Below are positions 11,701-23,700 of a stretch of DNA of 64,000 bases, in pieces. How positions within the stretch are numbered: the first letter of the stretch is position 1; each line of letters opens with the position of its first letter. Both the position numbers and the translations under genes were made by a program. The stretch is from Ectocarpus siliculosus. Its lineage: Eukaryota > Sar > Phaeophyceae > Ectocarpales > Ectocarpaceae. The notes below the pieces were generated by a model. It had not been told where the DNA came from. It saw only the letters and a program-made list of their open reading frames with translations, and searched no databases. The stretch is from positions 3,680,378 through 3,744,377 of the forward strand of contig FN649737.1 of assembly GCA_000310025.1 (NCBI GenBank), written 5' to 3'.

Positions 11701-14700
11701 AGTGAATCAATCGATTTCGCTATGATTTATCTTGGTTGTGCAACATTTCATCTAATGTGCATGCAACTTTCGGGAAACCGCATCAGTGGAGTGAATTTCA
11801 TTGGCTGTCTGTCTTGATCTGCGACCAGCCCGTGTCACGTGTGTATCTCAGGAGAAAAATATCCAGCGAATGTCGTTGTCAGCCTGTGTTGATCTGCAAC
11901 TTATCGTCCCGCTAGTGAATGTCAGGAGCAACCAGTAATTTTTTCGAGAAGATTTTGTTGGCAACCTGTCTGGATGTGCAACCTATCTTCTCACGTACAG
12001 TGTATCCTGTATCCCAGGAGTAAATATTTCGAGTGGATATTTTGCCAGCCGATCTTGACCTGCACGTATCACCCCATGTATACCTCAGTAGTCGGTCTAG
12101 CCAGTCGTGTGCATTTCGTTGTCCGCCTGTGTTGATCTGCAACCTATCGCACAAGTTCATCCATCGAGTGAGTCTGTCGTGATCTGCAGTCAATTTCGAA
12201 TCCCAGGAGGACTCAATCAATCGATTGAATAATTCTGTCGTCAGCGTGGCTGGATCTGTAACCTACCGTTGTCTTGCGAAGAGTCAGCCAATCGAGTTAA
12301 TTACATTGCCAATCTATCTCTATCTTGAACATACTATTGCCTGTATCTCAGGAGGAGGCTGAGGAAGCCGCTACCAAGTGTGGCGAAACCCTGTCGTCAC
12401 TGGAAGGGGATGCGGCTGAGGTGGACGCGTTAAAGAAAGGTCTCGACAGAAGACATAGACAGGCGGAGAAGGAGGCGGCCGAACTAGCTGTACGGGAACA
12501 GGAATTGGCGAGGTGAGGGCCGTTTTTGTTTTCTGACGGAGATTCGCTATCAGAAAGGTTAAGTATTTTGGAGATGATGCATGGGAGTGACACTATTGTA
12601 TTCGAAGTGATGGATGTATTCGAAGTTTTTGTGACATGATGCATGTGTGTTTTCGAATCTTGGTTGTGAAGTCTGCAAAGGGAAAAGAGAGGCTGGCAGA
12701 CGAAACCTGTGGGCGGGGCGGGGGTAGGGTTGGTAGGTGAAAGTGATCCTATTCTTGAGGTGGCATATTTTTGCCAAGACAGCAGATATTGGAACTTTGA
12801 TATACGATAGGGGATGGGCGGCGGGGAGCTGGGGCGCGGGGAGCACGAGTTTTTTGGAGACTGACCCCTCCGTTGAAATGGTCGCTCCGTATCTATCCAC
12901 CGAAGCAAACACGACGTTCTAGTATTGGAGGGCACGATGTCTGTTGTTTGTTTTGAGTCCTGCCAAGCGCAACGCGTGCAATACAATTGGCCTGCCAATG
13001 AATGACGTTGTTTTGCAATGAAGTTGCACTGCAATGAAATGTTCTGCAATACAGGTCGGAAGATCGGCTCTCCGAGCAGGAACGGCACCTGAAGGAGCGC
13101 GAAGCTGAGTTGGCCGAGGCCTTGGCCGCGCTGGAAAATTCTCGGAAAGCTCTTGAGGGAGCGGCCGCCTTCGTGCAGGTGACACAACAGATGTCTTCTC
13201 ACAGGCCTGCTACCGCTTGCCATGCGCTCGCTGATCCAAAGATGTTTGGACGTGGTTTGTGTCTCGAAGTGGAGACTAGTTGGTTTCTGTCGTTTCAAGT
13301 TCGTCTCAGCCTGGTACCAAGCACACCGCTAAGGGTCGAGTGAATCGTGACAATCTTGTGGTATGCTACGAAAATATTGGTATCGACCATGAGGTGTTAC
13401 CTATTCCATGTATTCATTACGCCGACCGCTGCGGTGAAGCCGGGGTTTCACAGCAGGCTTCAAGGCGAAAACTGCAACAAGCTACCCTGCCCTGCCATCT
13501 ATCGAGGTTGTTATCTTCAAAGTACGTTCACGAAATACTACGCGTTCTAGATTTTGTCAGAAGTTCGAAAATGGAATTTGTAGGGGTCTATAAGGGTCAT
13601 TTTTCTTACCGTTCTCGCCCCCGTACTCTGCCTTTCCCTCCCTACCCTCTACATATCTCTCTCACACGCTATCCCCCTCTCTCTCCCTACCTCTGTCCCG
13701 TGGTTATTGAAGGATGAACGAGACGCTTCGCGGACCGCTTTGCTGCAAGATATCGACAGACTCGAAACCCAGAGAGAGGAGGCAGGAAATCGCGTTTCCG
13801 CCTTGGAGACCCAAGCCATGGCTTTGAGGCAGGGGATAGGGGAGGCAGAATCCCTCGCTAGAGATGCTGCAGCGGAGAGGGATAGGTGCGCAAAAAGAAG
13901 AGAGACGGACTTGTGGTGTTGATGGTGTCGTTGTCTTTGTTGCTATCGTGCTCCTCTCCCCTGAGAGCTTCCTTGTTTCGCGAAAGATTACGGGTTTTCT
14001 CGCGGTAACCCGTGTTGGGCGTGCAAGACGAATCAGATGGTGGTGGTCACCCCCGCCATTGTCAGCAAATAATAAAGGCGGCATTGGACAAGTTTTCCGC
14101 CTCTTGGCTCGGTCCAATCGGAGAGTAGAAGTGGGTTGGGGGCAACCTCTCCTGCTTCCCTCCAAAAGTATGCCCCTACGAGTACGTGAACGACCCTGTC
14201 TGACTTGGACTAGCCCAACGTCTAGTCAAACGCACATTCGTGATTCTCGTTGGTGGTTTAGGTTTAGCGACTCAATACTGTAGGATCATCACGCTCTAAG
14301 TATGTTGAATCTGTGGACTCTCTTATTTTCTCCCTAGCATTGAGAAGGGGTGATATATTTTTGGAGTTTCTCGCGTCGTTGTCGGGTCTTGGAACAAAAT
14401 AATAAATACTACAATATGAAAAGGGAGGACGGCATCAAGCACAGTGCACCATCACCCAAGCTAGCATTTTGGATTCGATTGAGTGAATGTCGCAAGAACG
14501 GCACGCAGCAGCTTCGTGACCACCAAGGTTTGAAGAGACCAGCAGAGCAGCATGGGCGTTATATTCGATGCCGTCGTTGTCGCCAGGTGCGTCGAGAGAG
14601 CCAAGGTGGCGGAGTCGGAGAGGGGCGATGCCGTGGTCAGGCTACGAACGGCGATGGAAGAGCTAGCGGGACTCAAGGGGAGACTCAGCCACACCGAATC

Positions 14701-14718
14701 GTTACAGGTGGTTTGTTG

Positions 14719-14749
<31 letters not shown>

Positions 14750-17700
14750 TGTTGTTATTGTTATTGTGTCGTTGTTGTCTTCACATTGCAGACTGTTCTG
14801 ATCTCTGTCCAGCAGGTTCTAGCACCAGTAGGGTCCAGCTGAAGTGTGTTTGCTGTTGTTGTTGTTGTCTTATTCTTCACATTACAGACTGTGGCCTCAG
14901 ACGACGATGAGGTGATCAAACCTGTTGGCGTAAAGGATAGCTGCGAGAGGCGAAGAATATGTGAGAGATGGCCAATTCCAAACGGTACCCTTGACCCTGC
15001 CCCGAAACCTAACTCTGCTACTCAGGCGCGAGCTGAGGCAGCGGAGGAGAGCTTGTCCTTGCTGAGGGTGAAGCTGTCTGAGATGGACGATGCCAAACAC
15101 GACGTCAACAGGAGGTGAACGATTTAGCGATGGTACATAGGTCCAGACCCGGCACACAGCAGTTCTTCACTGCCAACGCCCGGAAAACACAACTCTTTTG
15201 AAGAGGCTGTTCTTATATGTGTATTCGCCATATGTTCATGTTGTGACACCCGTTGTTTGGGGCAGAGAGAGGCTGGTGGGCGAGCGCGAGGGAGCGGCGC
15301 GGGCATGGGAGTCTAGCCTGAGAAGCGAACAGGCATCCGCAAGGCAGGCGTTGTCGGAGGCCGGGGCGAGGGTGAAACTGTCGGAAGAGCGGGAAGCCTC
15401 CCTCAAGGAGGCGGAAGAGGTGAGGAAACAGAGAGGAATGTGTTGCTGGTGCTACGCTTTTGACAGAGAACGCCGCGCGATCTCTCAGCGTAAAGTCTAG
15501 GCATAAGTAGGACTCCACGTTAGTCTAATAGCACTCAAAAATGAGAACAACGCGGTGCGGTTTTGCTACGACTGGTCTGTTCCGGAGTTATAGGCGATGT
15601 ACTGTAGTTGTGGGAAATTCTATGTCCAGCAGGGTCTGCTCAAAACCTACGTATGTCTCGTACTCGAAATGAGAACAACGCTGTATTATTTCACCACGAC
15701 TGTTCTGGTCTGGAGCTGCAGTCAATGTACTTGGTTTTGTGTGTGAATTATCCAGCAGGTTTTCCTCAAGGCCAAGACAGAGTGGAAACATTTCAACACA
15801 ACACATCTCTCTTCGATTCGTGGCATGTTCTCGTCCGGGTAGTCTTTCTATGATTGTGTGCATGTTTTTTCGAGACGACACTGCGACAGGAGTGGCGCTT
15901 TTATCAAGCGACGTGTGATGTATACGGGTGACAAGTAACCTAAGATGCCCCTAGACGAGGAGTTGTGGACTTGGCGATCATCGTGCTGGGATGTCGCGAG
16001 AGCGGCTTCTAAGGATGTGAAAATGTGATGGGCGTTTTACGATAGCATGTTGTTTCTTTCGTCGTTAGGCTCTGGAGGAGCGCTTGGAGGAGCTGGAAAG
16101 GCTGAAACAGGAGCAGCGAGAGGCACTCAAAGAGAAGGCAGCGGAGCATAATGCCAAGAGAAAAGAGCTCGATGAAGCCGGCCGGAAGGTGCGTGGCGCA
16201 GCCTGATGTTGCACAGTGGTATGTCGCCAGCGGCTAGTGGCTGTTTCACATGCTCTCGTTCGTGCCGTTGTCCTTGGTGTTAGTGGGCAAGCGCTGGTTG
16301 CTGCTCAGCGGACGCCATGTGCCCCTGTTGTGGACAAGCTTTTGTTGCCGCCGAACCGACGACTGCCATATGATACAGAAATAAAATAGTTCGGCCACCT
16401 ACAATAGCCAATTTTGTTCCTCTTCCTGCTACGGCTCGCGATCACGATCGCTTGCCATGACCCACACCCGTGCAGAGCACCACAACGCGGCCCAACCAAT
16501 GTTGGCTAACGCTGTGCTGCTGTGGTCTCCTCAGTGACGTCATTGTCTCCTTTTCTCGATTCCCCAGGCCCACCAAGATCTCCGTAGATCAGCGGCGTCG
16601 TTCCTGTTCTCCCGCCTGTCGTCCCTCCCACGCCGACGACTGGAGGGGGCCTGGCTGCAGCTGCGGTTGCGGGGCGTGGACGCCGATTCGGAGGCATTGA
16701 GGGAGAGGGAGGCGGAGGCGAGGGGACGAGCGTCCGAGCTTCAGGCGTCCATGGAGAGGGGTTTGCAGGAGCTGAGGGTCGGGAAGGAGGGGTTGGAGGT
16801 GAGTCGTCCCCTCTCAGGGAGGGGATGGAGATATGTTAGGGGCTAGAGAGAGGGGATATAGATGATTTTGTCCCCTGTCTGGGATCGGATGTAGGTGATA
16901 CGTTCCCTCCCTGGGAGGGGCTGGAGATGAGTCATCTCCTCTCTAGCAGGGGCTAGTGGTGAGCCGTCCCCTCTCTGGGAGAGACTGGAGATGATTAGTC
17001 CCCTCTCTGGTAAGGGATGGAGGCTAGTCGTCCCTCTCCCGGCGTTTGTAGTCTGCCTTGGGATCATGCGAGTTCCACCTGCTACTTGGAAGATTCTTCA
17101 CATGTTGTGGAAGGAGGGGAGCGTTGTGTTGCGTGCTTGGAGCTCTCGGGTGCATTGGTCGAACAGTCTCGGTGGTTCGATTTGGGTGTCCTGATCCCAA
17201 GCATGTCGATGCTGCATTCACCTTGAAGGGTGGACACGTGTGGGGAGCAATCCCGCGGTGACTTTTGAGCCCTTCGGTTTGACGATGCCACCGGCTGTTT
17301 TCCGCCGTGACTGTCTTGCCAGGAGGAAGCGGCCAGGGTTCAGCAGGCGAGGGTCAGGGTGGAGGCAGACCTGCGGCAGGTTGCCCGTCAACACAAGGAA
17401 GTCTTGCACCTCAAGGTAACCATCATTTTTTAGCGTTGGCGAGCCTCAGCTTAACGCCAGTCCCGGCGTAGTCCTAGCGCAACACTTCGCGCAGCGTTTG
17501 CAATGCCTCGATTTAACACAATCTAGCGCATTATTTAGCGCAGCGTGGCGAGCCTCAATTTAGCTCCACTCCTAGCGCAACACTTAATGCAGCGTTTGTG
17601 GGCTCAATGTAACACCAGTCCTAGCGCAACGGTCAATGCAGTGTTTGCAGGCCTTCGTGTTAGCGCACCATTTGGCGCAGATTGGCGAGCCTCAATTTGA

Positions 17701-20700
17701 CACCAGTCCTAGCGCAACAGTCCATGCAGCGTTGGCGGGCCTCAATTTGACGCCAGTCCCGACGCAGCCCTTTATTGGGCAACACGTCCTCGCGGCCTGT
17801 GCGGAAGATTTTTTTGGGTATGAAGCTTCAAGTGTTCGGCGCAGCCTGAGTGGAGGGTTTGTGTGAGCTTTTTTAAGCGCACTGTCGGGGCAAAACCCTC
17901 CGGGGTCTGTCTGAAAGAAACACCGGGACCACCACGTGGGCATGCTCCATTACGTGACCACGCACATTTTCCTTTCCGTACATGAGAGTTTCTGCTTGAA
18001 GCAAAATCAAACGTAACCACGAGCATTTTACGTACATGAGAGTTTCTGCTTCGAGCAAAAACCAAACAATACCACCATCATCTTCCGTACATGAGAGTTT
18101 CTGCTTAAAAGTAAAATCAAACGCAACAACATCTTCCGCATGAGAATTTCTGGTTAAAGCACAATCAATCGTAACCACCAAGACCAATCCAATCATGAAA
18201 CACCACCGTACCCAACATCTCCCTACATGACAGGAGAAGGCCTCGCGGGATCTAGCCGAGGCGGAGAGTAAACGGGCCGCGCTAGAGGAAGAACGAAAAT
18301 CTCTTCGGGAAGAGGCCGAGAAAGCGGAGGGGCTGGGACAGGCCCTGACCCACGAGAAGGCGGTCGTGGAAACTTCTCGGAAGGTAAAGGTTCTGGATTG
18401 ATTGTTTGGGGTTTGTCACTCAAGATTGTGTTTGGTTTGCGCTGAATCAACTTGCCTGTTCCAATTGTGCAGCGTGAGCATGCCGATTGACCTCCTCCAT
18501 CAGTCACCCTATTCTGCTGCCTGCTGGATTCTCGCATGAAACGCTGCTGCCTGAGTGCCGTGTGGAATGGTACGTCCTCGTCGTGTGCGTTCTGTCTTCG
18601 CGAAGCTGTGGAAGAGGAACACTTCGCATTTTTGTTGCTTGTGCCACAAGTGAATGATGCGACGGACTACGCTTCTTGGTTCCCGACGGAGTAGCTGGTG
18701 TTCCTGCACTTCTATCAATTGCTACGCTTCTTGGTTCCGGAAGGAGTAGCTGGTCTTCCTTCACTTCTATCAATTGCTACGCTTCTTGGTTCCGGAGGGA
18801 GTAGCTGGTGATACTTCACTTGTATTTGTTGTACGAAATGTTCAACGATGCGTTGCATGGTCATGTTTCTTGTCTCTCAAGGTTTTGGAAGAGGAGTCTG
18901 TGGAAGTGGAGGGCAGACGGAAGGCGCTCGAGGAGCTGCAGGAGGCCGGAAGACGTGAGGTGGACGCCGGGAGAGAGGAGCTGCGGCTTGCCGCCGAGGG
19001 ATTGGAAAAGGAGAAGGGTGACATCAAAGCAGCTTGGAAGGTATGCAACTCCTACACCCAAAGCTCGTGGTTTGGAGGATACGAGATTTCACGCAACCCT
19101 CGTTGGGGGCAGCAGTAGTTGGGACATCGAAGCGGCTTAGCTATGAAAAACGTTCGGCGGCGTTGCAGCTACCTTGGAATTCGTTGCTTTTTGCGTCTTC
19201 CCGGGTAGGGGGAGAGGAAGACGAAGCAGCTCGAACGTTTTTTCGCATTCTGCTGTGTCATTCGGCGAGTTTTCTTGTTTGACGGCAAAGGTCTGTATGC
19301 TGGTGCGTCTGGCACGCGTTTGGGCACTGCTGTCGAACGGAGAACGCACCCTCAGTCCACGCTCTGTAATCGTCCTGACGCCCCTACCCCCTGACGCGGT
19401 TCAATTCACAGCTAGGCTGGCTGCTTTGTGTTCTGAGCTCTCACTAGCTTTGTGCTGGTGCCCAATATCGTCCCGTGCCGATTCGCCCGGGACTGCTGTT
19501 TTGGTGTCGTTGGGTTTGCACATGCGCCTAGGCGTTCGAGGACGACCGCCTGAAGGCAGAAGCGGTGCTGGAACGTTCCAGGAATGTTCTCGAGGGGGAG
19601 AAGGCCGAGGTGCAGCGGGCGAGGGGAGACCTGGACAGGTTCAGCGCACGGGTAAGCCCTGCGACTGACTGATTCGGTAAATACCTTCCGTTTCGAGTCG
19701 GATTAGAAATCCGAAGCAAGTCCGGACGTTGTTCTTCAGGGAAGTGGATGGGATTTGTTGTTGTAGCTTGGTTCCTGGTGGTATAGGGCAAGAGGTGTTT
19801 CATGCCCTTCAGAGTCACCGCACGCGATCACAAAGGGTGTTGTTGGTAGCCCGCGATAACAAGGCCGTTGATGACCCCCTGTCGCCTAGTGCCTTTTCTG
19901 GCGATCACTACTGCCTGCTGTCGATGACTACAGCAACACAACAAGAGCGACAACAACAAAGGCAACACAACCGGTCACTATCATAGGTCGGAGGAGAGAA
20001 GGCGGAGCTGCGGCAGCAGAGGCTCCAGCTGGAGGATAGGAAGGCGGAGCTGAACACGAGACAGGAGAACATCCGGGTCCTCGAAGCGAAGGTACATTAT
20101 GTAAAACGACACGACGACGGCAGGCAGGAAGGAAAGAAACATCTTGACCGATGTCGATGTCGAAGTTTCGCCGCCAGGGTAGGCCCCCACAACCATCACT
20201 CCGTAGTTGTGCATTGCCGGGCTATTGCTGTTGGTGCTGTTGTTGTTGTTATTGTCGTCGTGACATTATCAACCGTTCCCGCCTCTGCTCAGTACCTTGT
20301 AACACCTGTACCGGGCGCTCTTGGCGCGGTTCAGTTTACCGACAGGCCCGCGAATAGACAACAGTATCGCGAAGTCAAGCCCTTTTTAGATCATTTGTGG
20401 CTGATGCTAGGTCGAGGTTTGTGTCAATCACTCGGAAGACCTGTCACAAGATTCTTTACCTCGTTTGAGGACAGTGATGCCCAACAGGTGTTTGAAACAC
20501 TACCTGTAGTCGGAATTACAAATGATATAGGCAAGGGGAAGATGTTAAGATGGTTTCTGTTAGCTGATGCCGGTCAATTGTCTCACAGGTGCAACAGAAC
20601 CGCTCGGAAGCCGAGAGGGTTAGGGGAGAGCTGGACGGTGAGCGGAGGGACCTGAGAGACTGGGAGGAGAGCCTTAAGGGGAGGAAGGGAGAGCTGGAGA

Positions 20701-23700
20701 GAGAGAAAGCGGCCTTAGAAGGCGAGTCACGCTACTGCTGTGCCCTCAGACACGGCAGTGCCGGTCGTGCTCATTGCTCAAGCTCTGTAAAATGGGGTGT
20801 TTTGGCGGAAACCTGGGGGAGGGTTCCTGTTGGTAGCGTTGGCATCGCACGGTCGTGTTCATTGCCTAAGCTCAGTACAAAGGGGTGCTCGAGAGGAAAC
20901 TTGCGATAGGGCTCCTGGTCGTAGCGATGGCAGCGCACACCGATACGTTCCGAGTTTCGAGCGTACGGGGCCAACCGCCGGTTTTCCGGAGGGTGGTACG
21001 GTGGATGAAGTGGGCTGTTGGTGGAAACCCGGCGACATGTTCTAGCACACGCAAGAGTGTGCGTTTGTCCAACCCCGCAGAGTACCACTCCCAACCTCCA
21101 GTTTCATGCTCACAAATTTTGCACGGATTGCGATAATTCATTCCTCACGACCCCCCCCCCCCCCCCTCGAATCCAATGACGTCACCCCCAGAGGGAGAAA
21201 GAGAGCTTGCCGCAGTACGGCGAGAGCTGGAGACCCGCGAGGAGGCGGTTCGTGACACAGGGAGGGAGGTCGGTCTGTCGCTGGACCAAGGCAGGAGCGT
21301 ACTGGGCCGGGAGCGGGACAAGCTCAGAGATGAAGCGGACAACCTCGCCAGGGTCAGTGATTTTTTTCTCCTTGTTGCTGGTCGGTCCCATGCGGTGTGC
21401 TTTTTTTGGCTTTTTTTCTGAGGAATTCTGTGTTGGCGTCGCCATGGTCCACTTTAGGAACTCCATCCTACAGGACCAAACGACGTCCTGCATGGACCAT
21501 AAACGTTCATCGAATGCCTCGCCTTCTCGTCTCCCCAAACGGCTTGCCATCGTCTTGTTTGTCGCTACAGCAGTGCACCCATATTTCCTTTCGTTTTGAG
21601 TACACCCGTCTCTCCCTTTCACAAACTCTGTGCCTCTTTTTCTGTCTCTTGCTTGGCCCGTAGCCCCTGTCTCTATCGCGCTCTTGTCGCTGGTTCTCTC
21701 TACTTGTCTCTGTTTCTCTCTGCTTTTTTGTCTGACATAGTCTGTCTCCTCCCCTTCTTTCCTCATTCCCAACATCCGTCTCTCTATCTTGATACCTCGC
21801 CCGTACCCAACAACTATTCCACATCGAATCCATCCCATCTGTCACCGACAGCGACGTCGAGCCTTGGACGTGGACCTCGCAGAGCTAGACGCATCTCGCA
21901 ACCAGCTTCAAGAGAAAGAGACGGGTCTGGCCTCGACGACTCGCGCTCTTGAGGTGAGAGAGAGAGAGCGATCAGCTGCAGGGGATAATTCAAGCCTTAC
22001 CAACATCCCTCATCCAACCTTTCCAGGTGCAAATGATGAGGGTGCTAAGTTGCTGATGAGGCCGCTTTTTCCGAGCTCCCACAAGCACCATCCGTTGGCT
22101 CAATAGTTTTTTTCGGACAGGCTTCATTGCACACTTTGTTCGTAGAATGCCGGACCGGCCGCCAACCCCTTTCGCCATGAAACCCATTGCTGCCGCCTTC
22201 CCCCCTCAGACGAGGGAGGCCGAAGCCAAGAGGCTGCTTCGAGAGGCCGATGCGGACAGGGAAGGTTTGGACACGGCTCGCGAGGCTTGTTTGGAGCGCG
22301 AACGGGACTTGTCAGCGACGGAGGCGAGGCTGAGGGAGCGAGAGGTGGAGGCTGACGAAGTGGAGGTACAGTGGATATTAGGACGGGCCAAGTTTACAAT
22401 TTCCCGGCTCTCTGAAGGCTCAAGCCGCTTGGAACGGCCCTGGTCTATTTCGTGTAGCAGTTAGCCTCTAGCAGTGGCAGGATATGAGGCACGTGTGAAC
22501 AACTTGAGACAAGTTTCACCTACATACCAGAGGCATGATCGTATTCTTTTGGCCGCGAATATTGGGGAAAATCGTATTTTTTCACTCTTGCACTGGAAGA
22601 CTGGGGAGGCCGCGTTTTTTTGTTCAAGCGCACCGGTACGAAGACGACATAGGCCCCGGCCTCTTCAAGATCTGGGTCTACCGGGGAACCCGGACGTTGT
22701 CCATCAACCGGTGTTAATACGACCCCGCCGACATGCAATATATTATCATTGTGAACCACCGGATATCCACTGCTCGGCGGGATGTTCTGCAACGGTATGG
22801 CTAGGGGCTGGGTGTTTGGTAAGAATGATGAGTGATGTTGTGGGTTGTCGTGTGGTGCACACCGTCGTTTACGGTTGGTGAGCAAGCTTGGTGTGGACTG
22901 TTCAACTACTGATGCTCGCCACTGACGAACTCCGAAGCCCTGCACGATCAACGCTGGAAGCTACACGTTTGTGAAAGACGCGCAGGAAAGAACGATTGAC
23001 TAGTGCTCTGCAATGCTAGCAATCCTCTAGCCTTGTGACAACAAAAAGCTAGGTATCTCGTTGGGAATGAAACGGAACAGAAATATTGAAATTTGCGCTT
23101 CTCTCCCGAGGGTACCCCCTGGCGGGCGGCTTACGACACCAACAGGCGCAGTCGCCCCCCATAATCACAACCATGACCGCAACAAACGCTACCAAGCAGT
23201 CCTGCCACATTTACGACTATGATATCACCAACCGCTTTACACGCAGGCCGAACTAGCCCGCAAGAAGGAGGAGATGGCCCACGCTAGAGATATGCTAGAG
23301 CAGGCCAGGAAGGATGCCGAAAACCACGCTAGAGAAGCGGAGGCGGCTACCCTTGAAGCGAGGTCGTTGAAGGAGGACCTTGAGGGAAGCTGGGAGGAGG
23401 TTCGTGCCAGGGAAGCTAAGGCGAAGGGCGTGGAAGAGGCTGTCAAGGTGTGCCCCGTGTCTTGCTGTCGGTGGCGCTAGCATTTGTGCCGTTTCCAGCT
23501 GCTGTTGCTGCTGTTGTAGGGTATCAACCGAGGTCTCCGCTTTCTGCTGTTGTACGGGTTATGCGGCAAAGAATCAACCGAGGTCTCCCCTAGCCCGCAA
23601 GGAGACTTGCTTCGAGAGTCGAAGAAGCAACACCATTGCCTTCATTAAACACTGAAATGGCTTGGCAAGCGTGATTGGTAGGGGTAGTGGTAGCGGGTGT

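Larger units (their letters stand above)
6357..15114 (+). other. Giant gene exons 3-13: coiled coil
   Basis: Exons with end phase: 3, 6357-6486 (0); 4, 7399-7503 (0); 5, 8122-8304 (0); 6, 9048-9299 (0); 7, 10070-10206 (2); 8, 10789-10885 (0); 9, 12352-12512 (2); 10, 13055-13178 (0); 11, 13713-13885 (2); 12, 14587-14707 (0); 13, 15026-15114 (2). All phases match the next exon. Every exon encodes Glu/Arg/Leu-rich helix, for example EREHEAKESLSLLEEQL in exon 4. Exon 3 uses a weak acceptor (gctggtaag), and exon 11 uses tattgaag. Introns contain minisatellites described separately. No exon here begins with Met, so single-ORF scanning misses several of them. Confidence 0.85.
15266..20091 (+). other. 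Giant gene exons 14-21: coiled coil
   Basis: Exons: 14, 15266-15419; 15, 16069-16188; 16, 16568-16798; 17, 17323-17415; 18, 18234-18383; 19, 18882-19040; 20, 19532-19651; 21, 19987-20091; all end in phase 0. Exon 16 has two possible in-phase acceptors, 16568 and 16661. The longer form adds a non-heptad stretch (SAASFLFSRLSSLPRRR) unlike its neighbours, so the shorter form may be the real or the alternative exon. Exon 15 encodes a clean coil (ALEERLEELERLKQEQ). Confidence 0.83.

Noticed and set aside
11470-12355. Regularly spaced repeats as a CRISPR-like array
   Set aside because: Units are diverged throughout with no conserved repeat/variable spacer pattern, and the context is a eukaryotic intron.
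12348-13298. Minus-strand ORF of 316 codons
   Set aside because: It overlaps exons 9 and 10 on the other strand, both of which keep phase with their neighbours; no domain is seen.
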